NCBI RefSeq assembly: GCF_945859705.1
Contig: NC_079134.1
Location: 159,933,718 to 159,997,717 of the forward strand
Reading direction: 5' to 3'
Origin: Episyrphus balteatus
Lineage: Eukaryota; Arthropoda; Insecta; Diptera; Syrphidae
Length of the DNA stretch: 64,000 bases
This document shows, piece after piece, positions 35,441 to 46,389 of this stretch. The notes below the pieces were generated by a model. That model did no database searches, was not told where the DNA came from, and saw only the letters and a list, made by a program, of their open reading frames with translations. The translations under genes were made by a program, and so were the position numbers. The stretch's first letter is position 1; every line of letters starts with the position of its first letter.

Positions 35441-38400
35441 ATGATCCTTTTATTGGGACTTGTTATCCTCTTTGTATTTTGTATATATCGTTTAAATAAG
35501 GACTATTCCTTTTTGGCTTTGTGTAAAAGAATCAAACGGATCGATGGAGGTGATTTGAACGAGTTGTATCCTATTATCCCAGGAAAGACTATTTTTGGAA
35601 ATAACTTTGATGTTTTTAAACTGACTGCAGGTTCGTGTGTTCCTAACATTAAACAAAAAAAGCAAAAGTATTTACATATCTAAAATGAAATTTGTTTCTC
35701 TCGACCTGTTTGATTACAGAATAATTGATGTACTTTATGTAGTTTTTATCTAGTTTACTGAATGTTATTAGCGGCCAAGGTTAAACTTTCTAAACATGCA
35801 ATAGATACCTATAAAAATCTTCAATGGCGTTTAGTAAATCTTTGAATGAATATATTGACTTGCGCACTTAGATTTTTGTAAAAAAGAACTCACGAGAGCA
35901 CTTTTGGTTTATTGCGTATCATAAAAAATATCAAACGAAGGAGCGGGTGGCAATAAATTAAATTTAAAATGTTTGTGAAATGATATGTGTTTGTTTACAA
36001 TTTGAAGTAGGTACCTACATTTTTAATGCTATTTCTGTGAAATCAACCGTTACTTCAAGTGTCGCATTGTGCAATATCAACTGGCTATGAGAAACATTGT
36101 AGTGCATCTATCTTTAATGCAATCAAACCGTAATGTATTAACTTGTCTGTTTACTCTTCTGTACTGATAAGAATTATTTTAATAGATTGTGGGGTTGTTA
36201 ACTGAGCTTATCATCATTTTTAATATGCAATTTAAATTATCTGTTATAAAACAAAGTGAAGTCGCACCGGCCGCCGGCCGGTGACCACCTATAGTGATAC
36301 TAATACTGTAATTCAAATGTTTAGTTTTTAATCTGAATTAACCAATGTCGAAAGTTTTGTAATTGAAACATATTAACGGACAACGGTGACCATCCGTTGA
36401 TTATTATAATGAGATGTTCATTATTTTAAGTACATGTTAATTAATTTGTGTTCAAAAACTGCGTTACTTTGGGCGCATTTATCTCCTAGAAAGTATTTAA
36501 AGCTGCTTAGAACTACTTCTTTAATAGATCTAATAGTAATTGAAAACAACTTTAAGTACTAGGAATTAGATAAATGTCCCCAAAGTAACACAGCTAATAA
36601 TGTTCATTATTTTAAAAGCTAGTTATTATTATTCAATTTTAGTAGCTTTGTTGAACAAATATTTAAAAAAAATTTAAACAAAATGATAATGCGAAGGTGC
36701 CCTAGTTTTCTGAATGTGCAAAAATCGTTAATTAATAATGAAAGTTTTAAAGACCCTAAGAAAAAGACAAAAGAGTATCAACATTTTTAAAAAATTTTAG
36801 GATTTGTCTTGCGAGTTTTTTCACTCTTAAAGTCCAGCTAAAGCTATAATTGAATATGTAGTATTATTGAAATTTTTTATTTTTGATTTTAATGCAGTGA
36901 AGAAAAAAATAATGAAGAAGAAGATTGGTTTTATAATACAAATTCTGTATACTACTGAAATCAGCAGTTGTTCGCCCGGCACTTACATACGGTTCACAAT
37001 GTTGGACAATGTACAGAACGTATGAGAGTAAACTGACAGCAGCTGAGATGAAGATGCTTCGTATGACAGCAGGAGTATCAAAGCTTGATCGAATCAGAAG
37101 CAAGAAAATCCGAGGAAGCCTTCACGTCAAAAACACCATCTTGGATAAAATACAGCATGACCGTTTAAGCTGGTACTGTCATGTACAAAGACGAAACCCT
37201 GAGAACCCAGTTCAAAAGGCGATCGCTTACGACGTTCCAACGCAATCGCGAAGAAGAGGCAGGCCTAAGAACTCATGGAGAAGACAAATGCAACGACAAC
37301 TGCATTCAGTTGGCCTTAGACATGGAACAATTCAAAACCGAGAAGCCTGCCGACGTTTCCTGAGGTCAACCCGGCGAACCCCACATGCGGAGCCGTAGTG
37401 TGAAGCAGTAGAGTGGGAGAGTTGTGACCCCATCCGAGATCATGACTATCGTCGATAATGGAGAAGAAGAAGAAGACTGAAATCAGTAAAGTAGAAGAAT
37501 AAGCACTTTATTTAATTGCACTTGTTAAATTGATTTAATATAGCTTTTTATGGCCTTTAGTTCAAACAAAAATGCCAAATTTTTGTTTGGACTAAATTCC
37601 GTAAAAAGCTATAGAAAACAATAATGGTTATCCACATGACGATATTTAGTTATAAAATTTTATTGCTTACAAAACTTAATCTTTTCTTAAAGTACAATTT
37701 TATTATTTCACTGATTGAAATTGATTTTAATGAACAACCGACTTTCTTTTCCAAATTTGGATCACAACTCGTTTCACCAAAAATGTTCCAATCTCATTCT
37801 ATTCTCATCTGTTAGTTTTAGTAATTTTAAGCCATTTACCAATAGGAGAAATGTAGTTTTATATTCTCAAAATATATATTTTTTCAATAGCAAAAAATTA
37901 AAAGGAATGTACATAGGTACTTTCGTAGTTCCAATCTTTTACTAATAGGATAATTTATAATTATCTCAATAGACGTTTTCCGAAAAGACGGAATACGTTG
38001 TCTCGAATGTTAACGGTTTTTGATTGAATTCAGTTTTTGTGAAATTAAAAAAAAAAAACATACTTTGAAAGAGTATACTTTCTGTGTTCGTAAAATTGAT
38101 TTTTTAAATCATTTATTCCATTAAACATTGGTTAGAGTACATAATTTAGTTGAAAATTTAATTTGGTAAAATATTTTTTAATTCGTACATAATAATAATG
38201 CATCTTATCACCCCAATCCCCTATGACCGACTATATCTGTTAAATTCTAATCTAATTAAACGAACGGAAAGTTTACACTTTTTATGAGTTATGAACTTGT
38301 TTAGTTTAATTGTTTCTGATAGATACTTAATTAATAACAAATTGTAAAAATGTATCTTAAGTACATGTAAATTTGTTGTTGTTATAAGGTAATTGTCCAA

Positions 38401-41400
38401 TATTAATTATTTCCAATGAGTTTGCAGAAAAGTAAAAGGTGTACTAGGTATGTACTTAGTAGATTATACCCTTAGATAAAGTTTTTGAAATAAATCAATG
38501 CAAGAATTTTTTTTTGTTTTCAAAAATCTGCATTCTCATATTTTGTTTATTTGTTCAAACTCAAATAAACAGCCGGGTCGTTAACTATCTGACTCCATTT
38601 CAAACAAAAATATTTAAATTTTTTTGTTGATGGTATTTTTTTTTTTTTTTTTTTAATATTTGTTATCAGTCCTCCGACGGAATTTGAAACGAAAAGTTCA
38701 ATTAATCTTTATACCCAAATATGCTTATGAGTTATGATGAATCAAAATTATGATTCCACACTTTTATAAATAATTTTATTCCGAGAGCGTACGAAAAAGA
38801 TGTAGGGGCGAATTATTCGTACGTCACACCACAATTAATTTTATTTTAATGAATACTTGTGGCCAAAAAGTTATTAACCCCGCATATTGGCATTAAATGT
38901 AGGTAATATAGAATTTATTCATTACAGATTACTCATTAGTATCTTCAACACTACTTGTCTATAAGACTTACAAGTCATGATGATATTAAAAGGTCTGCCC
39001 GCTAATAAAAAAGTATCATCAGTTGTACTTGGAAGAATGTAAAAATAAATTATGATGGCTCAATTAAACTAAACCTTTGAACTTTGCAAACAAAAAGAAC
39101 CTTGAAAAATGGACTGATTTTGGTTAGTGCTAAAATTTTATTTTGCTTAATGTTAATATCATTTAAAAAAGATCATAACGAAAATTAAAACATCATTAGA
39201 CTCAATGAAATTAAAATTTAAAAAAAGACAAACTTTTAAAAAAACATGAGAAAAATGCCATGTACAATAAACAAAATATGAAAACAAAATATAAAGCTCG
39301 TTTTACAAGCACTGTTTTCAGCTTATTGATAAAAACAAAATTCATATAATTTCATCCTAGACTAATCTAAATAATAGCTATGTCGCCAGTCGCGATTTTC
39401 AAGGTCAAACCGCGAAATTTAGATTTTCAAAATAAGCAATAATAGACCATGGTACACATAATATACACATAAGATACATGATGTTAAAGTGTTTTTTAAT
39501 GCTGATTCCAAATAATCTAAAATCAAGGCATTTTACGTCTCTGAAAAAAAGTTATACCTCTTTTTCATCTGTGAACCCATATTATTATAACATTTGAAAA
39601 CTTACTACCAAAAAACCTTTAAATTTGGCATGAACGTTTTCATATCCATTTTCCAAGTTAGATGCAGATTTTAAAAAAATAATAAGAATACTCTGGATTT
39701 TTATATGTACTATCCCGACAAACAATTTTGGTTCTATAAAGCTTTACAGATGTAATTGTTGCTTCTGTTAAGCATTATAGGAGCAAAATTGGTAGTAGGG
39801 ATACCAACATAAGCCACATGATTTATGTTGATCTGACACAAAAATCTATATTTTACGTAATGTCCATCATTAGCATAATAATGCTTGACCGTGTTGGCAA
39901 TTTTACAGAATTTTGCTTAGCCCCCACTACGCCACTGTGGAATTTACACAGATAGAAAAAGAAGTTTATTAAGAATAAGCTTTTTGTCCTTTAAAATCCC
40001 TGTATTATCTCACACCATATTTATTACAATTACTTCATTTTTAATAAATTTATTCTTTGCATTTTCAGAGGAAATGTTTACATTCATTCAAGGCTGTGTT
40101 AAATATTCTGGTGGAAGAAGTTTCATTTGGATGTTTCTTGAGAGTTCAGTATACAATGTTTGTCGAGCTGAAGAGGCTGAAAATGTTCTCAATAGTCAAA
40201 CGTTGTTAACAAAAGGCGTAGTCTATACATTATTGCATTCATTTCTAGGAACTGGTTTACTTACAAGCACAGGTAAGACCTTAACAATTCTATAAACTTT
40301 AGTTGGAGTTTCTTTTTCTAAACTATTTAAGTTTTCTAGATAAAAAATGGCATACACGTAGAAAACTTCTAACTCCAGCTTTCCATTTCAATGTTTTACA
40401 ATCTTTTGTAGAAATTTTTAAGTAAGTTAAACAAAAGAAATTGGGTTTATCTTAATCTGATTTGCATTTTATATTTTTAGAGAAGAAAGTCAAAAGTTCC
40501 TTAAGGTCTTAGAGAATAACGTTGACAAAGAACTTCCTTTAGTTAGTGTTATTCCAAGGTTTACTCTCAACACAGTCTGTGGTAAGATTCAAAGAAAAAA
40601 GGTTTTAAAAATATTTGATCATTTGAAACACAATAATGTTTTTACAGAAACCGCTATGGGAGTCAAATTAGACAATTTGAGTGACGGTGATGAATATCGA
40701 AACCATGTAAATGAACTAGAAGCTCGCTTGGTAAGGCGGACTTTAAATCCTTTGTATTATTATAATTGGATTTATAAGATTTTTGGAGAATATGATGAAT
40801 ATACAAAGCACTTAACAAAGGTTCACAATTTCACGAACTCTGTTGTGAAAAAGAAACGGGAAGAGTTTAGAAAAACTACAGCCTTGAATAATGAACAATG
40901 GTAAATTCTCAAAAATGATTTTTCCATGATTTCTGTTTGAATTTTTAAAACCAATATTCTTATAGCGATGACATGGGTAAGAAGAAGCGATATGCAATGT
41001 TGGATACACTTCTTGATGCCGAACTTAAGGATCTAATTGATCATGAAGGAATTTGTGAAGAAGTGGACACCTTTATGTTTGAGGGTTATGATACGACATC
41101 AACTTGTCTTATATTTTCGTTGATGAATATTGCTCTAAACAGAGATATTCAGGAAAAATGTTATGCAGAAGTTAGTCAATTAGGTAAGGCTTTAGTTTTG
41201 TTTATCTTATAGCAACTTTAACCATATTTGACTTTCAGATGACCTTCCATCGTTAACTGTATTTGATTTCAACAAAATGGAGTATTTGGAATGTGTTATC
41301 AAGGAAACCCTTCGTCTTTATCCTTCAGTACCATTTATTACCCGAGAGAGTGTAGAAGAAACCACTTTAAATGGAATTATCTTGCCAAAAGGATCTAATA

Positions 41401-41779
41401 TTAACATTTATCCTTTCCACATTCATCGTGATCCTAGACATTTTCCCGATCCATTAAAATTCGATCCAAATCGATTCTTGCCAGAAAACACTACCAAGAG
41501 ACATCCGTATGCATTTGTACCTTTTAGTGCAGGTCCAAGAAACTGCATTGGTAAGTTCATTTTTTGTATTTTATTTCTACTTATTTTTTAATTTTTTTTT
41601 TTCTTTTTTTTCAAATAGGACAAAAATTTGCAATGCTAGAAATTAAAGTATTGCTATCCAACATCATTAAAAATTTTGAACTTTTGCCTGTGACAAAAGA
41701 AGATGATATTGTTTTCGAAAATGGACTAGTTCTTCGAACAAAACAACAAGTTAAAATTAGAGTTAAAAAACGAAATTGA
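35441..41779 (+). CDS. Cyp4ac: Cytochrome P450, CYP4 family (CYP4ac-like)
   Basis: Haem-thiolate monooxygenase of the endoplasmic reticulum, which takes electrons from P450 reductase to oxidise lipids or xenobiotics; the substrate is unknown. Exons: 35441-35630, 40069-40272, 40340-40421, 40481-40581, 40648-40900, 40966-41183, 41239-41550, 41619-41779. All are GT-AG and in phase, giving 506 aa, normal for the family. It has an N-terminal membrane anchor (ILLLGLVILFVFCIY) and the CYP4 signature EVDTFMFEGYDTTS (309-322). The ExxR motif is at Glu372/Arg375, followed by FDPNRF, and the haem loop is PFSAGPRNCIG with the thiolate Cys452. All key residues are intact. The subfamily was judged from remembered fly CYP4ac proteins and is less sure than the family. 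Intron 1 (4.4 kb) is the only long one. Confidence 0.93.
36459..36593. repeat. Palindromic MITE (relative of 30052-30189)
   Basis: CTGCGTTACTTTGGG at the left is inverted as CCCAAAGTAACACAG with a short spacer difference. Inner words (ATTTATCT, AGTACTTAAAG-like) match the palindrome at 30052-30189 in order, so both belong to one family. It lies in intron 1 of the P450. Confidence 0.65.
36965..37475 (+). mobile_element. 5'-truncated LINE insertion with 11-bp target-site duplication
   Basis: The 511-bp insertion is bounded by identical 11-bp repeats ACTGAAATCAG (36954-36964 and 37476-37486). It encodes the C-terminal part of an endonuclease/reverse-transcriptase polyprotein: VVRPALTYGSQCWTM, then LTAAEMKMLRMTAGV, IRGSLHVKN and RRRGRPKNSW, to a stop at 37396-37398 with no frame break. 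The 3' end is a (GAA)n-like tail (GAGAAGAAGAAGAAG). Truncation at the 5' side and a short-repeat tail are typical of RTE-type LINEs. The surrounding intron is AT-rich, so the GC-richer insert stands out. It cannot move by itself. Confidence 0.85.
37487..40068 (+). other. Rest of P450 intron 1, no further gene
   Basis: AT-rich intron. Open frames at 37624-37945 are low-complexity. A poly-T tract lies at about 38638-38655. The branch/pyrimidine region before the exon 2 acceptor at 40068 reads TTTGCATTTTCAG. No regulatory site is claimed. Confidence 0.5.
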
Positions 41780-41846
41780 TGTAATTGAAATTTTATATTA
41801 TTTTATGTACAAATTACAACAAATTAATTAAAAAGAAGAAAATATA

Positions 41847-41852
41847 AATAAA
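41847..41852 (+). promoter_or_regulatory. Probable poly(A) signal of the P450 gene
   Basis: AATAAA lies 68 bp after the P450 stop codon, the first match downstream on the coding strand. Confidence 0.55.
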
Positions 41853-42111
41853 ATTAAGTAAATGGGTCTTATATTAGTTTAATGCACTTATTTTTGAAAA
41901 GTTAACAACTTTTGGAAATATCACTTCGGGAACGCGTTTCATCTGTATATATACATATCTCTAAAACGGACATTTTAATGGTCAATATCGATTAGCCTCC
42001 TTTTTTTTTTTGAAAATAACCGTTATAGAAAAGGTTTTTTTGCATTTTATAACGGTAATATTTCAAAAACTAACGCTGAAAGAATATTTCAGACTTCGGA
42101 TTCGAGTTCAG

Positions 42112-42206
42112 GGGCCCAATTCCGCAAGAGTGAGTTTTTCTCTGGCTTGTTCTTAAGGCAATTTACACGTTTTGTAGTTTACACAGAGGAATTCAGAATT
42201 GGGCCC
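42112..42206. repeat. 95-bp MITE with GGGCCCAATTC ends
   Basis: GGGCCCAATTC and GAATTGGGCCC are exact inverted ends, with CAG directly outside both (42109-42111 and 42207-42209). The interior pairs weakly. A very small non-autonomous element between the P450 and the next gene. Confidence 0.65.
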
Positions 42207-42320
42207 CAGCACCTTTCTAAAACCTTCAGAAGAGTATATTTTGGTTCTTGTAGAAAAAATCTTGTTGAACAGTGAGTCCCTTATCCCTTTGCACACATGC
42301 TTTTTTGGCGCCATTTGAAG

Positions 42321-42452
42321 CCATTTGCTGAATCGATACTTAAGCAATTATGTTCAACATAAATCCTTATGTGACAGTTTACGCTAAGCAAAAAGTAGAG
42401 AATAAGGGTTTATGTTCAACATAAATTATTTAAGTTTCGATTCAGCAAATGG
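42321..42452. repeat. 132-bp palindromic MITE
   Basis: CCATTTGCTGAATCGATACT is inverted as AGTTTCGATTCAGCAAATGG. The inner words ATGTTCAACATAAATCCTTA and ATAAGGGTTTATGTTCAACA also pair. Non-coding. It lies 165 bp upstream of the start codon of the small membrane-protein gene, so it may sit in that gene's promoter. Confidence 0.7.
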
Positions 42453-42617
42453 TCCTTGTTTCATATTAATAATAATTTTCCTTGCCTTTCCGCTTATTTT
42501 GTTACTTTCTCTCGTAGCTGTAAAAAAACACTCAAAACGATTTTTATTTATTTTATTTTAGAGAAACACAAATATGTATGTCAAATAACTTCAAAATTTC
42601 AAATGAATTAATTTAAA

Positions 42618-43115
42618 ATGATTCGGAAAACATGGCACAAACAAATTCATCGTCGCAAAATTGTAAGAATGTTTGTTAGTTTTTTGTTTATTTCTTTAAA
42701 AATTGTATTTCCAGTGGAAAACCTATTCATTGGCACCTAAAATGTGGTATTATATGAAACCTTTTGTCATTCATCTAATAATGGTTTTTATACTCTTTCC
42801 CATAATTTACCCTACAGCAATTTTATTGGCAACATACTGGGTTTTTCAGTTTGTTTGTGAAAGGTATATAACAAATAAGACCTACTTGCTTTTTATTTTC
42901 TTAAACAAAATATATTTTTAAGAGATCTTGGTTTAACATTTCCTAAAACTTTGGATTTTCATGGTTATGTTCGGAAAGTAATAAATACTGATCCATCCAG
43001 GGAGCATCAACAAGTGGTGCAATTTCATTTTGAACAGTTTAAAATTATAGCAGCAACAATTGTTACATTGATTGATTACATTCGATTGGCAACAGATGCA
43101 ATATTTGCGCTTTAA
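42618..43115 (+). CDS. Small membrane protein of unknown function
   Basis: Three exons (42618-42662, 42715-42863, 42923-43115) join in phase with GT-AG introns of 52 and 59 bp, giving 128 aa. The start ATG is the first in frame and opens a short basic leader (MIRKTWHKQIHRRKI). A strongly hydrophobic stretch of about 25-30 residues follows (VIHLIMVFILFPIIYPTAIL and beyond), which suits one or two membrane passes. A second, weaker hydrophobic stretch lies near the end (IIAATIVTLI). Two tiny introns with consensus sites and continuous frame make it a credible gene. I do not recognise the family and propose no function. A poly(A) signal follows the stop closely. Confidence 0.65.
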
Positions 43116-43119
43116 TAAA

Positions 43120-43125
43120 AATAAA
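43120..43125 (+). promoter_or_regulatory. Probable poly(A) signal of the small membrane-protein gene
   Basis: AATAAA five bases after the stop codon; an overlapping earlier AATAAA at 43114-43119 spans the stop itself. The 3' untranslated region would be very short. Confidence 0.4.
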
Positions 43126-43924
43126 TTTATTTTTTAAATTTATGTTTCGCTCATTCCTTAACGAATATAGTGAGTAAATAACGTAAATGCACTCTTTTTT
43201 TGCTTCTTAACCAAAAACCGATCCCAACTGGCTCTTGTAAATTTAAATCTCGCAGGTATTACTTTTCATACAGCTTGTATACAGTTTGCTTCAGAATTTA
43301 ATTGCTTATAGAAGTTCGAGGTTGTTTTTAACAACTTCTACTAAGTTGTTTGAATACTTTTTAAAGAAACTTAACCGAGGAAATATTATTTTCCGGATAA
43401 GCTTCGGTTAATTTACTTATAGAGGCTTTCCCAAGTTACAATTTAGCTTTCATAAGGGTCAATGCAAGCTATTTTTTTCGCTTTCATAACAAGAAGGACA
43501 GGTCTTATACAAATCATTTTGGCGCATTTTACCGAAATTGCATAATACTTTCCTTCACAGGTAATCCACAAGCTAATAGCTTGTGACAAACAAGCAAGTC
43601 TTACGGAGGTCCTCCTGCAGAGGGTTTATTTAATGCACCTGCGTAGGATGTTATAATAAGGCCTAATAGAAGTTGTTGAAGGTGTTGTAGAAAATGTTGA
43701 ATTTATGTATAAAAAAAAGAATTTATTGAATTTTATTTAATTTTTTTTTATTTTCTTTTGATTTTTTCTGTTTGCATTTTCTACTTTTTATTTTATTTCA
43801 ATTTATTTTATTTTTTTCATTTCTTCCATTTTGTTTTTTCTCCTTTTTCGGAAATTCTACTGCTTTTTCTGTTGTTCTGAAATGGTAGGAATATTATTTT
43901 AATTGAAAAGAACACATTTTTTTA

Positions 43925-44005
43925 TTTTCACATGCTCCAGCCAGCAATCGATCCCACGTACCTCTGCATACCAAGCCAGCACCTTACCAGTAGACCATGC
44001 TCGAA
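43925..44005 (-). repeat. tRNA-like sequence, possible SINE promoter
   Basis: The minus strand has TGGTCTACTGGTAAGGTGCT, which resembles a tRNA A box and D arm. About 35 bp later comes GGATCGATTGC, close to a B box (GGTTCGANTCC, two mismatches), followed soon by an A-rich stretch. The cloverleaf is not well formed, so a working tRNA is unlikely. A tRNA-derived SINE or tRNA relic is the best guess. Confidence 0.35.
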
Positions 44006-44088
44006 TATTAAAGATGAGTGGAAAAAGGGAGCTAATTGAAACCTCACATAAAAATGCAATGTTTTTTTCTAAAGCGTTCCAAACATTA

Positions 44089-44544
44089 GGTGTGTTTTTT
44101 ATTACCACCGGTCTTAACTGGACAAAAAAAACGCCTCGGGGCTTAACCTGAAATCTTGGCAGCACTGTATATTGAATGTTCCGAAAACAGCAGACACAAC
44201 AAAAATTTAGAGTTGTCATATTTTTCGCTTTCGTCATTTTCTTGTATTTTTCATGTATGTTTTACAAAGAGATACAAAAGTGTATGCTAGCAAAACTATT
44301 TTAATACATTTTGTCCTTCCAAACGTGAGTTTTCACGTTTTTAAACAAATTCTAAACAATTTATGAAAAAATTAGTTTGGTAGCACAGATTTAAAACTCT
44401 TCAAAAAGTTAAGCCCAGAGAAATCTCCGGGCTAAACAACTAAGCCCAAGGGGCTAAGGTGTTGTTGTATTTAACATGTAAATTGCTTAGCCCAGACTGC
44501 GTTTTTTTTGTCCAGCTAAGACCGGTTGTAATAAAAAACACACC
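44089..44544. mobile_element. 456-bp element, GGTGTGTTTTTT inverted ends
   Basis: GGTGTGTTTTTTATTACCAC, continuing CGGTCTTAACTGG, at the left is inverted at the right (CCAGCTAAGACCGG, then TTGTAATAAAAAACACACC). The outermost bases equal those of the 834-bp element at 33660-34493, although the interiors differ. Non-coding. Confidence 0.65.
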
Positions 44545-44652
44545 TATTGCATATCTGCAGGATAAAAGCTTTGCATACTTACTGGTGAAAAACATTGCAT
44601 ACTTATGAGATGAAAACATTGCATACTTACAAGAACCTCTTGGAACAGGTCT

Positions 44653-44931
44653 TCCCTTCAAGCAAGAAAACGGAGTTCAGAAAAGACACTCCGACCTCCG
44701 ACCGCGAAAGACGGGGTTGCACTCACACACTTGCAACTTTTTGTATATGAACACAAAGTCGAAGGAGAAATCGTGGTGAAAAAACCAATACATATAAAAT
44801 CCGCTCCGCGGTGATTCTAATTTCCATACTAATTTGAGCCGCCTTGACCAGTTTCTGCCTCGAAGTCGGACTCAGTTCCGCCTGAGGCGGAGCGGATTCG
44901 GACCGAGGTCGGACCTGTTTGCTTGAAGGGT
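44653..44931. repeat. GC-rich inverted repeat
   Basis: TCCCTTCAAGCAAG at the left pairs with GCTTGAAGGG at the right. CCGACCTCCGACC pairs with GGACCGAGGTCGGA. Inside, CCGCTCCGC pairs with GCGGAGCGG. It is GC-rich compared with everything around it. An 86-codon minus-strand open frame overlaps it but has no recognised motif. Confidence 0.5.
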
Positions 44932-45337
44932 TATGAAAGCCTTCTGTCACTTGAAAATACAAGGCTTCTTTAGAACGGTTCAAATAGGTCTTATAAAGGT
45001 CTTCTTTAACTTATATTTACAAGGCTTCTTCTAAACACTTCGAGATAGCCTTAAGGAGACCTCCTTTATTTCCAAAATGGATGATTTGCGTAAGTAAGCC
45101 TTAAACTAAACGTATACAAACTATAGCTTGCCGAATCGAAGAAAATGGACCTTATGCAAGTAAAATTGTTACTTGGGATGCCCAACACTGAACTAACATT
45201 ACAGCTATTGTAAATGTATTACAGAAGCTACGTACTTTAGTAAGGTTGTTGAGCATGGGAAAAGGAGAACGTTACACGAGCTAGATTATTCAATATCAAA
45301 ACCAAAAATCAAATACAAAACTTGATAATTTCTGTAA

Positions 45338-45780
45338 AGGCTTGGCCACACCGAAGGGTACTTGCTGAAACATCAACGTTCAGATGTGGAATTTTTTTAA
45401 TACAAATATCGTTACTGCTACCCGTATCGCTAACGCATACCTTCCGGTGTGGCTAAACCTTAAAGGCTTGGCCACACCGGAGGGTATGAGGTATAGCGGT
45501 AACGATATTAGTACTAAAAAAATTCCACACCTGAACGTTGATGTGTCAGTTTGGAATTTTTTTCATACAAGTACCCTCACCGCTACCCGTACCGCTACCG
45601 CATACCCTCCAGTGTGGCCAAGCCTTAAAGGCTTGGCCACACAGAAGGGTACATGCGGTAGCGGTACGGGTAATTATATGAAAAAAATTCCACATCTGAA
45701 CGTTGATGTGTCAGTTTGGAATTTTTTTCATACAATTACCCGTACCGCTACCGCATGTACCCTTCGGTGTGGCCAAGCCT
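45338..45780. repeat. Tandem array of three palindromic units separated by TAA
   Basis: Three units (45338-45460, 45464-45625, 45629-45780) each start AGGCTTGGCCACAC and end with its inverse, and each is itself a palindrome. A single TAA stands before, between and after the units (45335-45337, 45461-45463, 45626-45628, 45781-45783). The units are diverged copies: the first is shortened in its left arm. A solo copy is at 31529-31700. A long open frame across the array merely reads through repeats. Confidence 0.9.
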
Positions 45781-45965
45781 TAAAGCTTCTATAAATTCAT
45801 TTAACAAGCTTATCCGAAAAAAAGCTTTCTTCGGTTAAATTTCTTTAACAGTATTTAAACAACTTGTTAGAAGTTGTTAAACAAGTTCGAACTTCTATAA
45901 GCAATTAAATTCTGAAGCAAGCTCAATACAAGCTGTATAAAAAGTGTTACCTGTGAGATTTCGAT

Positions 45966-46389
45966 TTATAGATTTATATAGATTCGTTTTTGAATAGAGT
46001 TTTTATTTTGTCACTCCATTTGAGAAGTTAAGAACTTCTATTGTCACTAGCACTTTTGCGACCGCCGACGCATCATTGTGGGTAGGCCTTAAACAATGCA
46101 ACAATTGTTTGTTTTTATCTTATTTTCCAAACACTTCAATTTTTTAGTACTTATTTTTCACAACTTGAGGTCGCCCCTAAAACTGTCACAAATGTCATTT
46201 CGCCGCCGCCGGTCGAGTAGTCAAATGTCAAACATCAACAAAAATGTATAAACAAATTTGTATGTGTAAAATTTATGTTTAATTTGTATTCAATTACCAT
46301 GAACTTGTAACTAAAATATTTAAATAAATATCTTTAAATATAAATAAAAGTTGTTCTTTTCATTACAAAATCCATTAAAAGCCTTTAAA
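45966..46389 (+). other. MED23: MED23 upstream region
   Basis: The 5' flank and probable promoter of MED23. It includes CGCCGCCGCCGG at 46201-46212, unusual in this AT-rich window. No TATA box is placed with confidence. The start codon at 46390 is preceded by AAA. Confidence 0.35.

Larger units (their letters stand above)
43246..45962. mobile_element. 2.7-kb composite element with ~185-bp terminal inverted repeats
   Basis: The left arm 43246-43433 and right arm 45778-45962 are inverted, roughly 85% alike by eye. Examples are AATCTCGCAGGTATTACTTT against its inverse near 45950, and TCAGAATTTAATTGCTTATA, then GAAGTTCGA, in both. A further inner pair (CCCAAGTTACAATTT and AAATTGTTACTTGGG) lies inside. 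The interior holds no transposase, only other repeats: a tRNA-like segment, a 456-bp element, a GC-rich inverted repeat and a three-unit palindrome array. It separates the small membrane-protein gene from MED23. Confidence 0.7.

Noticed and set aside
44723..44983. 86-codon minus-strand frame in GC-rich sequence
   Set aside because: It overlaps a GC-rich inverted repeat inside the composite element, has no motif, and shows no splice context.
45384..45794. 136-codon open frame with internal repeats
   Set aside because: It is translation through the three palindromic units; the repeated peptide simply mirrors the DNA repeat.
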